From: Pogostemon cablin
Lineage: Eukaryota; Streptophyta; Magnoliopsida; Lamiales; Lamiaceae
Assembly (NCBI GenBank): GCA_023678885.1
Contig: CM042997.1
Location: 27,224,064 to 27,288,063 of the forward strand
Direction of reading: 5' to 3'
DNA length: 64,000 nt
Part shown: piece after piece, positions 44,553-54,806 of the stretch
How positions within the stretch are numbered: position 1 is the stretch's first letter
How the letters are laid out: each line of letters starts with the position of its first letter
The notes under the pieces: generated by a model
What the model saw: only the letters and a program-made list of their open reading frames with translations
The model's database searches: none
What the model was told of the DNA's origin: nothing
Made by a program: the position numbers and the translations under genes

Positions 44553-45676
44553 GGGTTTCGTCACCTCGCCGCCGTTTGCTGGTGGATCCGATCAGATCAG
44601 TTCTCACCGCCGCCGCCTTCGTCCGTCGCTCGAAGCTGCTGCCATCAGCCGCCAGTGGGAGAACGCCGGTGGGAGAAGGCCGTTGGTCAGACTGCACGCT
44701 GCTCTTTCCATTGGCCGCTGGATCTGTTCTCGATCTGCCGCCGCTGCTCGACATCGCTGCTTGACGCCGCCGCAAGGTTTTCAGCTAGGGTTCCGAGAAG
44801 TCGTTGCTCGCCGCCGCTAGGGTTCCGCAACCGCACCGCCGCTGTACGCCGCCAGAAACGAGCAGCCGCTCGTCGCCTCTACTGGCCATTCATGCTCAGC
44901 CACCGCCAGCCAGCCACCGTCGTCCCTCCCAGAGTCGCGATCTGTACGCGATGCCGACCACCGCCACCATTCTACTCGACGTCGCTGCTGACCGCAGGAG
45001 CTGGTGACCGCTGCTGACCACCGGAGCTACTGACTGCAGCTGATCTCTGGCCACCGGCGCTAGGGTTCCGGTCAGATTTGATCTGACAATTGGGGAAGAG
45101 AAGTGTCTCTCCTCCTCATTTTTTTGTTTCTGAAAAATTTTTCAGATTTGTTCTATCATTTTTTGGACCTGTTAATTTTCTAAAAATTTTAGATTGTTCA
45201 TTCACTAAATTCCCCACTATTTCTCACTTTGTGTGTAGGTTGAAACTTGGAGTGGAGACTGCCCCGTTCGTGTTGCTACGTGAACAAGACTACGAGGGAT
45301 CCGCCCCCATTAAGAACGGGCTGGTAGCTTGTAGAGGTGGTATGGTGTTCTCGTCGGAGACACCGCTCTGGTGAAATAGCTTGAGCTCTTTCTTGTTTAT
45401 GCCCTGAGGCGGCTGGTCCTCTTATTTGCTCTTGTTTGTGATGCCCTGAGGTGGCTCTGGTCCTCTTATATTGTTCTTGTTTGTTTCTATGTGAAACTGT
45501 CATCTTGGTCTTTCAATTTTCGCTGCTGAAAATCTGTCCTTGTGTATTATACTGCTCCGTTTCTCGTTTTGTGTGTGATTAGAGTAGTGTCAACCTGGTG
45601 TGTGACAGATTGTTACTCTGTTTTAAATTCTGTATTTTTTCCATTCAAAGTGTGTTCTACTCAACTTTAAATACCC
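44553..45676 (+). other. GC-rich untranslated leader of the old Copia
   Basis: The first 520 bp are CGCC/GCCG-rich, then the sequence becomes T-rich. Frames on both strands lack recognisable domains. Confidence 0.6.
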
Positions 45677-46485
45677 ATGGCTTCGTCTTCTTCGTTTGGA
45701 CAAGCACCGTTTGATAGTAAGCGTGACTTCAGCATCTGAAAACAAAAAATGAAGTGCATACTCGTCCAACAAAGGGTATTCAAAGTCGTAGATCACACGT
45801 ATGATAAGGATGAAACGGATGTTAAAAATGCTGAGATGAATGAGCTTGCTTTGTCTACGATTATCTTGAATCTTTCTGATCATGTGCTTAGAAAAGTTGG
45901 TGTGAATGAGTCTGCTAAAACTTTATGGGAAAAGTTGGATAAGTTGTACACTGAAACGTCTTTGCCTAGTAAAATGTTTCTTCTTGAAAAATTCTTTCGT
46001 TTTAAACTTGATTTAAACAAAGAAGTTGAAGAAAATTTAGATGTGTTCACTAAGTTGATTCAAGATATTAAGCTGACAGGTGACAAGCATATTGATGAAT
46101 ACACTCCTATTGTGCTTTTAAATGCTATACCTGAGTCTTATTGTGATGTCAAATCTGCTATAAAGTATGGTCGTGATGACGTTACTCTTGATGTTGTGGT
46201 GAATGCCTTAAAAAGCAAATAGCATGATTTAAAACAAAATGGGGGTGTTAAGAATTTTGGGGAGATTATGCATGTTAAGGGGAAACCTCATAACAATCGT
46301 AATAAGAACAAGAACAAGAATAAGAACAAGGACAAAAATTCTGATGTGAAACCCTAGAATAATCAGAATGTTGACAAGAAAAACAAGAAATGCTTTAATT
46401 GCCATGAAAAGGGATATTTTGCGAATAAGTGTCCTCATCCTAAGAGGAATAATTCTAATGATCATGCTAATGTTGTCTCGAATCT
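45677..46485 (+). pseudogene. Copia gag, broken
   Basis: The frame starts MASSSSFGQAPFDSKRDFSI, then hits a TGA at 45737 where Copia Gag normally has Trp (Trp-to-stop). It resumes through the conserved gag region (LWEKLDKLY, then LDVVVNALKSK), stops again at 46220 and near 46355, and then carries the zinc knuckle CFNCHEKGYFANKC (46391-46432). The knuckle's His is replaced by Tyr. Gag would package element RNA; this copy cannot make it whole. Confidence 0.9.
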
Positions 46486-47769
46486 GTGAATTATGGTAAT
46501 GTGTTTGCTATTTCTGATAGTTGTGTGAATTCTGTGCATTCATCTTTGTGTGATAATGAATGGTTTGTGGATTCCAGTTGCACATTTCATATGACACCTT
46601 TTAAACATCTTTTCTCTTCATATAAAACTGTTTTTCATGGATCTGTGTCTATGGCTAATGAAAAAAGATGTGATGTGCTTGGTGTTGTTGACATTTGCTT
46701 GCATTTTAAAGATGATTCTGTATTCACTTTGAAAAATATGCGAAATGCGCCTGATTTGTGTAACAACTTGATTTCTTGTGTTGCACTTGAAGATGAAGGT
46801 CTTGAGGGTAGGTGGGGAAAGGGTTGCATGTCCATCGTAAAGGGTTCTGTGCCCATCTTTAATGCTGAAAAAAGGAATAACCTGTATGTTTGCTGTGTTA
46901 AATCTGTTGTTATGTCTGCTAACACTGTTAAAAAGGATAAAATAAATATTTGGCATGGTAGTTTAGGTCACATAAGTAGTAAAGGTCTTGAATTGTTGCA
47001 TAAAGCTGGTTCTTTTGGTAATGATAAGCTTACATGCATTCCTTTCTGTGATTCTTGTGTGCAAGGCAAACATGCGAAGGTGAAATTCTCTGTTTTCCCG
47101 TACCCTAAGACTTCTTCGTGTAGTGATATACTTAAGTATTTGCATGCTGATGTGTGGGGGCCATCTAGTGAGCCAACTCAATGTGGCAATGTATATTTTC
47201 TATCCATCATTGATGATTTTTCAAGAAAAGTTTGGGTGATTTTGCTTAAAAACAAATCAGATGTTTTTGAAAAGTTCAAAAATTGGAAAACTTTGATTGA
47301 AAATCAAATGGGTAAAAAAATTAAGTATTTTAGAACTGATAATGGACTTGAATTTTGCAATAATGTCATGAATGATTTATGTGTTAAATCTGGAATTGTA
47401 AGGCATAAGTCTACTCCTTACACTCCCCAACAGAATGGGATTGCTGAGAGGATGAATAGGACTTTGTTAGAAAGGGTGAGGAGTATGTTGATGTCTTCTG
47501 GACTTTCTAAAAAGTTTTGGGGTGAGGCGCTTATTACTGCTGCTTTTTTAATAAACAAATCACCCTCTGTGCCTTTAAAGGGTAAGTGCCCTGACTATGT
47601 GTTTTTTGGTAAAAGTATTGATTATTCTGTGCTACGTGTTTTTGGCTGTGCTGCGTTTGTGCGTCAGAAACATGACAAATTGGATCCTATGAGTAGAAAA
47701 TGTATTTTCTTGGTTATCCTGAGGGTGTTAAAGGTTATACACTGTGGGATTTTTCTGAATCTGGTTTGA
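46486..47769 (+). pseudogene. Copia protease-integrase region, frameshifted
   Basis: The protease site reads WFVDSSCTFHMTP, with Ser where the family usually has Gly or Ala. The gag-pre-integrase zinc motif is HGSLGH...CDSCVQGK. The integrase keeps its three acidic residues: Asp in LHADVWGP (about 47140), Asp in RTDNGLEF (about 47330) and Glu in NGIAERMNRTL (about 47435). Near 47700 the frame shifts: the following residues here are random, while the true continuation is in the 47700-48563 frame. Confidence 0.92.
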
Positions 47770-49668
47770 AAATTGTGATTAGTAGGGATGTGATCTTCAA
47801 TGAATCTGAATTTCCTTGCTTATCTGCTCATTTGCCTGATGTTGTGCCTTTACATGATCCTACCACTTCTTCTAATGAGGTGGAGTTGTCTCATTTGTTA
47901 TCTGATGCTGAAAATTTGCCTGACACTATTGTTGATCAAGAACTTGTTACCAATGAACATGCTATCAATGATGAAAATGTGCATGATATTCCTGAAGATG
48001 ATGACTATGTGTTGCCTAGGGATAGACCTAGGAGGAATATTAAGCCACCTGCTAGGTATGATGATTTTCATATTGATGCTCATGTTTTTTATGCATTTGA
48101 AAATGTTGATAATGAACCTAAGATCTATCAAGAGGCTTTAAAATCTGACAACTCTGTGAAATGGTTAAATGCTATGAAAGATGAAATGAAATCGTTGCAT
48201 GTTAATCATACTTGGATTCTGGTTCCAAAACTTGCTCATTGCTCTGTTGTTGATTGCAAGTGGCTTTTCAAAGTGAAACATGAGCCTGAAAATGTTAGAG
48301 TTAAAGCTAGATTGGTAGCAAAAAGTTTTACTCAAAAGGAAGACGTTGATTACAATGAAATATTTTCTCATGTTGTTAAATTCACCATTGTTCGTATAAT
48401 GCTTGCATTAGTTGCTCATTTTGATTGGGAATTAAAGCAAATGGATTTCAAAACTGCTTTTCTTAATGGTGATTTGGACAAAAAGATTTTCATGAAACAA
48501 CCTGAGGGTTTTGTGGAAAATCATGATCATGTGTGTTTTTTGAAAAAACCTTATATGGCTTGAAACAATCTCCTAGACAGTGGAATAAGAAGTTTGATCA
48601 ATGCATGACATCTTTGAAGTTTAAGAGAAGTTTGCATGATAATTGTCTTTACTTCAACATTGATACTTTTGTTCCTGTTTTTCTGCTCATTTATGTGGAT
48701 GATATGCTAATTGTTAGCCCAGATCTTAAATATGTTGAGCATGTTCAAAAGAGTCTATGTGATAATTTTGATATGAAAGATCTTGGAGATGCTAAAAGGA
48801 TTCTTGGTATGAACATTGATAGAGATAGAAAGAACCATGTTCTCTTGCTTAATCAAATTTCATATGTTGAAAAGGTTTTGAGTAAGTTCTCTATGATGTC
48901 TGCTAAAACTGTGAATGTGTCGCTTGCTGCTCACTTTGTGTTAAGTAAGGATCAGTCTCCAAAGACTAATTCTGAAATTGCTGAAATAGAAAAGGTTCCT
49001 TATTCCAATGTTATTGGGTCTGTTATGTATCTTATGGTTAGCACTATACTAGATATTGCATATTATGTTAGTTGCTTGAGAAGGTACATGGCAAATCCAG
49101 GTGCGCCTCATTGGGAGGCTTTGAAATGGCTCTTGATATATCTCAAGGGCTCCATGGAGGTAAGTTTGTATTTTTCCAAATCTGCAAATGGTGTGAGCCT
49201 TGTTGGCTATGTTGATTCCAATTATGCAAATGATAGGGATAATAGGAAGTCTACTTCTTCTTATGTGTTTACTTTGTATGATTCTTGCATAAGTTGGAAG
49301 TCTCAGTTACAGCATGTGGTTGCTCTATCTACAATTGAATCTGAATATGTGGCTATTACTGATGCTTTAAAAAAAGTTATTTGGCTGCAAGGCCTTATGA
49401 AAGAAATAAGTTTTCTTGATAAATGTGTCACTGTGTTTTCTGATAGTATGTCTGCGATTCAGTTGTGTAAAAACCCTATTTTCCATGATAGAACCAAGCA
49501 TATAGATGTTAGGTATCATTTAATTCGTGATATTGTGGAAAAAGGTATTGTTAACTTGGAAAAAGATTGCATCTAAATTTAATCCTGCTGATATGGGTAC
49601 TAAATGATTATCTGTTGAAAAATTTAGGTCTTGCATGAGGACTTTAAATTTTGATTCTGTTGATTGAA
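47700..49668 (+). pseudogene. Copia reverse transcriptase and RNase H, frameshifted
   Basis: RT opens with WLNAMKDEMKSL and VDCKWLFKVK, continues to QMDFKTAFLNGDLDKKIF, then shifts frame near 48540 into TLYGLKQSPRQW. The catalytic box YVDD is intact (48692-48703). RNase H is recognisable from GYVDSNYAND through LSTIESEYVA and SDSMSAIQLCKNP to HIDVRYHLIRD. After 49565 another shift leads to the typical end words FNPADMGTK, followed by a stop. Three breaks make it non-coding as a whole. Confidence 0.92.
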
Positions 49669-49975
49669 GCATGTTGTATGCAGTTCTTTTCTCATGAACT
49701 TTGTGTTCACCCTTGAGCTTTTGTGCTCAGTTTATTTTGTCATCATTATAATTTAAATATTTTGTGACTGTGTGTCCGTTATCTTTGCCTCGTGCTTAGA
49801 TATGTGTATATTTTGTGATACACTTGACTTTGTATCATTTCTCTTGACTTACTTTGTGTTTGTCAAATTTCTGGATCTTGCATTTGACTTTGTGTCTTTC
49901 GTTTTGCAGGTGTCTGGAAAAAAGTGCGATGATAAATTCCCATTTAGTTGAACACGAAGGTGGATGATTTGGGCC

Positions 49976-49987
49976 AAGGTGGAGATT
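49976..49987 (+). other. Polypurine tract of the old Copia
   Basis: AAGGTGGAGATT lies directly before the right LTR. Confidence 0.8.
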
Positions 49988-50248
49988 TGTTAGGCCCGCT
50001 AGGTTTTGGCCCAATTTGCTGGCCCTCATTTTCTTAAGTATTGGGCCAGTTTTGTTAATTCAAAACTAGGTCCATAGCCTTACACCCCATCCCATATTAT
50101 CCCCCATTCGTGACCCTAACGGGTCGAATGTGGATTTGAATTCTTGCGTGAGTTCAAATAGGGAATGTGAGCACCGATCAGTCAGCCCCCTCTTCTATCT
50201 TCTCCGACGAAGGCGTTCCGACGAGATGACAAAAATCGATACCTAACA
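49988..50248 (+). repeat. 3' LTR of the old Copia
   Basis: 261 bp, TGTTAGG...CTAACA, followed by TATGG. Confidence 0.93.
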
Positions 50249-50253
50249 TATGG

Positions 50254-51000
50254 AATGAGTCAAAAGCACTTTCCAATTTTTCCAATCTTCACTCCTACAT
50301 CCACGGTCATCTTCTTCCTTTTTCTTTCCCACTCAATTTCACCAAGTAACTGAATGCCGCCATTGACCACTACATCTTTAAATCGACGAATTGCAGTGAG
50401 ACCTCACCGTTGATTCTCTTCCCGCCTCCGCACCCGGCGTACTCCAACCAAGAGCATTCTGGCTGCCAACCATATCCCCAGTTGGAATTGAATACAATCG
50501 CCGACACTTTCTCCGCCTCCAGGACCTCCTCCACCTCCTCTGTCGCCTGCATCGTCGCTTGCTTGAGCGGCTCCTTAGAAATTCACTGGTTCGACAATGC
50601 ATCATCGTCCTCTGTGATGGTGGCTAAATGAACCATGAACACTGCGAATCCGATGTCTGTCCGATGGGGATTGGAGTCTAACACTTTTTTTCATTTTATC
50701 AAATATGGGTTTGAATGGTTGGCTTCAATTAGATGGGTGACATTGTATCTATTGTTGTAGGATGAAATCAAAGCCTCAATGACCTATTCAAAATCGCACA
50801 CACAGCTGCACGACGGAGATCACCAAATCCGATCGAGGAGTCGTCACATAGACAAATATTATCGCCGGTAAATAGGAAAGGTGCGCCGCCGGCGTAATTA
50901 CTGTATTTGGGTGTCGTGCGACACTTCCTATACTTACGAATTCTTTCTCATCAATAATTGCTACGGAAATATTTGTAGAGAATGTCAAATGTTGTATGCT
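50254..51000 (+). pseudogene. Gene-like cargo of the Mutator-like element
   Basis: The plus strand has a coding-like stretch (about 50351-50628) reading AAIDHYIFKSTNCSETSP and LELNTIADTFSASRTSSTSS. It is GC-richer than its surroundings, with a stop before it and TGA/TAA soon after. A further block (50790-50990) is also GC-rich. I do not recognise the source protein. The position inside a Mutator-like element suggests a captured host gene fragment. Confidence 0.4.
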
Positions 51001-51246
51001 TCAAACCCACAGAGCTTAAAAAAAATTACGGTAGAGTTAGTAGAGAGAATGCATTAGAAGAGATATAACGACATTATCTTTTCTTTCAATAGAAAAGTTG
51101 ATTTGTTTAACTTTTTGAATCTGAGGGGTATATTTGATCTCAATAAAATAATAAAAGGGTTGGGGTGAATGAAAAATTGATTAGGAGCTTATGTGAATCT
51201 GAGGTATAAGATGAGGGTCTTATATGACCTTTTGCCCTAAATAAAT

Positions 51247-53458
51247 TTCTCTTTTTCTATATCAGCGTGTTGCTGTTCATATCCCCATAAAATTCTCCTT
51301 TTCCATATCAATTCATGCTATAATTATTTTTTAATTAAAAAATCACTTTCTAAAAATAGACATAAATTTAGACGGAAAAACAATATTTACTATTTTTGAC
51401 ATACTTTCTTATGTCTTATTGTTAAATAAACACATATTTTTTATTAAATACACACCTTTTATTAAATACATACCCTTTTAATATTTTTTATTTCTTAAAT
51501 TTATTGTATGCACACCCCCTACAAATCCAAAAGTACACTTTTAAAATTAAGATTATACACACCTATTAAAAAAATGATTTATTACTATCTAATACAAAAT
51601 ATATATTAATATTACTTGTAGATACATTAAGTTGAAAATGTTATTAGTAGGTACAATATATTAACATGAGATGCCCAATATATCCTTATATAATCTCAAA
51701 TTATATACATCTCCATTCCGTCATCATAGGGATTGTCTCATATAATCACCTCTCGTGCCTTCTCTGCCTACCACCATCTCATCATCTTCACTGAATGAAG
51801 CATGTCATCTCATATTTTTCTACTTACATTAATTCTGAACATTATGTGATTTTTAAATTAAATTAATTTTGAATACATTACAAATATAAAATTTGAATAT
51901 TTCTAAATTCTAATTGCATTAATTCTGAATACATTACATAATTGGTAAATTTAATTAATTTTGAATACATTAAATTTTGAATATTTCTATTTACATTAAT
52001 TCTGAATACATTACAAACCTGAAATCTGAATATTTCTAAATTATATTGATTTCGAATACATTAGAAACCTAAATTCTAAATATTAGTATATATTTCGGAA
52101 TACATTGTGGAAATATCTTATCTAGTTAATATACGATCAACCCTACTAACTTTGTAAATAATTTCTGAATATCAAAATAATATGATCCATCTTGCTAAAA
52201 TTTTAAGTTATATATTAATTAATTTATTTTTTAATACAATATAAATCTGAAACTTGAATACCAAAATATTTCATATGCATGCAGAAATGAGAAATTAATC
52301 CACCGATTCTCCGTGCAGGTGATTGAGTTACTTTCCCCCTATTTTTATGGAGAAATTAGTGGGAGTCTTTTATCTTTCTATTATTACATTACTCATCCTT
52401 TAAATTAATTTCTGAACAAAATTAAAAGAGGGATAAAATTGGTATTTCATGCATTTATTTTATATTGAATAGTAATAGTTTTTACCTTATGTATCTAGTA
52501 GTAATATTAATATATAAATTGTACTTAATAGTAATGGACCCTTAAAAAAAATCTCAATTTGTACTTATTAAAATAAATTTTTTTTAAAATAATTAAGTTC
52601 AATATTACATACTTAAAAAATAGATAAATTTCTTTCTATAGTATAAACTCCAATCAACCCTAATTATTGCTGGATCCAATGTTAACTTTTACGCCACATT
52701 AATTAATAACCAACTTTCTCACTGTAAATTTCTTATTTGTAGTCCTTAGTAATGGAGGAAACTGTACCATGGCAGTAAAGTGTGCTTATAAAATGGTAAG
52801 GTTTGTTGCCCCTGTGTTCATGCCCAGAATCAAACAGAGAATTCAAATAAATAATTCTGTTTCTTTAATTTGATAAAACCAGTTGAGTTTGTGCATAAGA
52901 TTTGCCAACACGAACTCCATGGTAACAACAGCAAATGAAATACCATGGAGTTCAAAATCGAGACCCTTTAACGCATTTGTGCATAATGTACCCTTTAAGT
53001 TGCACATCCATGTCTGCTACTCTTGGCAGCAGCATTGGGGCCTGTGGATACGGTATCAGTTCCATCTAAAAATACATTCAGTTGAAAAACATAATCAATT
53101 TTCATCCTATGACTATTACCAACTTTAATTTTTTAATTAAAAAGAAAAGAAAAGAAAGAAGAAACTGCTCTGAAAATTCTGGATGTTTTCAAAGTTTATT
53201 TAATTTATGATTTCAAATTAAGAAAATATGATTGGTATTAGAAGAGAAATAAAAAAATTATTGTGGCAACAATGGAGAAGACATGATGAAGAAGAACTCG
53301 ACCAAGAAGAACTCAACGATGAAGAGGAGAACAAAGATATTAAAGATTTTATAGGATAATGTGAATAAAATCTAATTCAATTTAAAAATATACATGGTAA
53401 ATATATGGGTGTGTCTTTAATAATCTTTAAGGTTAATATAGACTTTTTAAATATATAA
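51247..53458. other. AT-rich intergenic DNA
   Basis: No gene is supported. Around 51420-51560 words ATTAAATACACACC are repeated. A short acidic open stretch near 53270-53355 (EEELDQEELNDEEENK) has no context. An 81-codon frame at 52883-53128 has no recognisable domain. Confidence 0.45.
51825..52130. repeat. Irregular ~60-bp tandem repeat
   Basis: Words ATTCTGAATACATTACA and GAATATTTCTAAATT recur about five times with drift. Confidence 0.65.
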
Positions 53459-54007
53459 TGTAGATAGCCGTATCTAATCCTCTGATAATAATGAAGTAAT
53501 GTGGTTGTTTAGAGATGATAGTGAGATTATCCATACTAATCTAACATGATGATTTCAGTAGAGACGGTTCCCTCCAAGCAATCTTATGCCTTTTTGGAGG
53601 TGAATATTGTTGTGTTTTATTTATTTGGGGCATGCCCTATATATAGAGTGGCCTGACGTCATTCAAAGCTCCGAATATATCGTCAAGTCACATCACAATA
53701 AATGCATACACTGTGGACATTAAATGCTATAGCCACATGCAGCTATTTTTACAATCCGTAATCCCCTATGCCCAAATCCTAGGGGATATCTGCATAGCCC
53801 CCAAGCTAAGAGGAGCAAGTGGCCAAGTGGGGGAGGTGACCGACTCATCCCTTCTGAGAGAGTGGAGAGAACGCGCCTGCTGTCTTTAGATTGAGAGCTC
53901 ATGATATTGGGCTTAATGATGTCCAACAAGGGTGTATCTTTCCTGGGTCCAATTGCTGGTGGCCCATGTCTTATTTCCGAGGGCCCAATCTTCTGGGCCC
54001 TACCACA
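53459..54007 (-). mobile_element. Solo LTR (549 bp)
   Basis: Begins TGTAGATAGCC and ends CTACCACA. Both flanks carry the 5-bp duplication TATAA (53454-53458, 54008-54012). On the minus strand a TATA box (CTATATATAGGGC) lies near 53636-53648, with GC-richer U3 sequence upstream of it, so the LTR reads leftwards. No internal domain remains. Confidence 0.82.
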
Positions 54008-54012
54008 TATAA

Positions 54013-54806
54013 TATTTTAATAATATAATAATAGGGTGTGTATTCAATAGGGAAGGGTGTGTATTTAGTGGATGCCTATTTTTATATATATAGATATAGA
54101 TAGATTGTGAAAAAGCAACCCCAAAGTGGGTTATCCAATAGGCCTTATAATTATTAAATTAATGGGCCATCTATTTTATTTGACTTGGGCTTTTTATAAT
54201 TATTCATAGCCCACTATATTTGGGTAGCCCAACACAAAATAGTTACTAAATGCGAAAAAGTGCGTGGAATTTTTACAGCAGAAAAGAGGTAAAAAATAAG
54301 ACGGTAAAAAAGATATAGTAAATGCAATGGAGTAAAACAGAAAATTCCAACGGTCAAAGTAAGATTTGAGTAACTGACGACTACACAGAACTTCACTGCA
54401 AATTCCACCTGACAGGATTCTTACCTTTTCCCAATTCAATCTCCACAAAAATTAATTAATTAATCTTTTCCAAAATTCAACCACAAAAATCGAAATTTAA
54501 AGTCTAAAAAACCAGTACAAAAAAAAAAAAAATGGAAAAAAGCTGAAAAATTCACAAAAAAATAAAAATAAAAATACAGGAAAAAAAAAAAAGAAGGCAT
54601 CGCACTGCACAAAGCGCAGTATCAGACGCGTAAATAATCGAGATCTGGTCTAGGGTTTCACAATTTCAAGTGTAACTGAAGCAATTAAATTCTGAATCCT
54701 TATGATATTGTTTGAACGCCTTTGATTCGAACGAGTTTGCGGTTGGTGGGAGGAGAGAAATTGGGGGTTGGTTTCGGAAGTTTTTCGAGGATCTGGAAGA
54801 AAACAG
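54013..54806. other. Upstream region and 5' UTR of the MUB gene
   Basis: AT-rich with poly-A runs near 54520-54590. The 5' UTR probably starts near 54600-54650 (TCTAGGGTTTCACAATTTC). No single TATA box stands out. Confidence 0.4.

Larger units (their letters stand above)
44279..50248 (+). mobile_element. Copia LTR retrotransposon, inactive
   Basis: LTRs of 261 bp at 44279-44539 and 49988-50248, flanked by the 5-bp duplication TATGG (44274-44278, 50249-50253). A PBS (TGGTATCAAAGC) lies at 44541 and a purine tract (AAGGTGGAGATT) before the right LTR. The order gag, protease, integrase, RT, RNase H is that of Copia. By eye the LTRs differ at about 34 of 261 sites, so this insertion is old. Gag has premature stops and pol has at least three frame changes. 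Confidence 0.95.
44092..51237. mobile_element. Mutator-like element with gene-like cargo, split by Copia
   Basis: Left end GGGAAAAAGGTCGATTAGGC and reversed right end GGGCAAAAGGTCATATAAGA match. The inverted similarity continues through the shared word CTCATCTTATA for about 60 bp. A perfect 9-bp duplication TAAATAAAT flanks it (44083-44091, 51238-51246), the hallmark of Mutator-like elements. Without the Copia insertion it would be about 1.17 kb. It carries no transposase, but its right half (50254-51000) is GC-richer and gene-like, as in Pack-MULEs. Confidence 0.85.

Noticed and set aside
44509..45017. Overlapping frames in the leader of the old Copia as host gene exons
   Set aside because: The stretch lies between PBS and gag, is CG-repeat-rich, and both strands are open by composition alone.
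52883..53128. 81-codon plus-strand frame
   Set aside because: No motif, no good codon pattern, and it is surrounded by AT-rich DNA.
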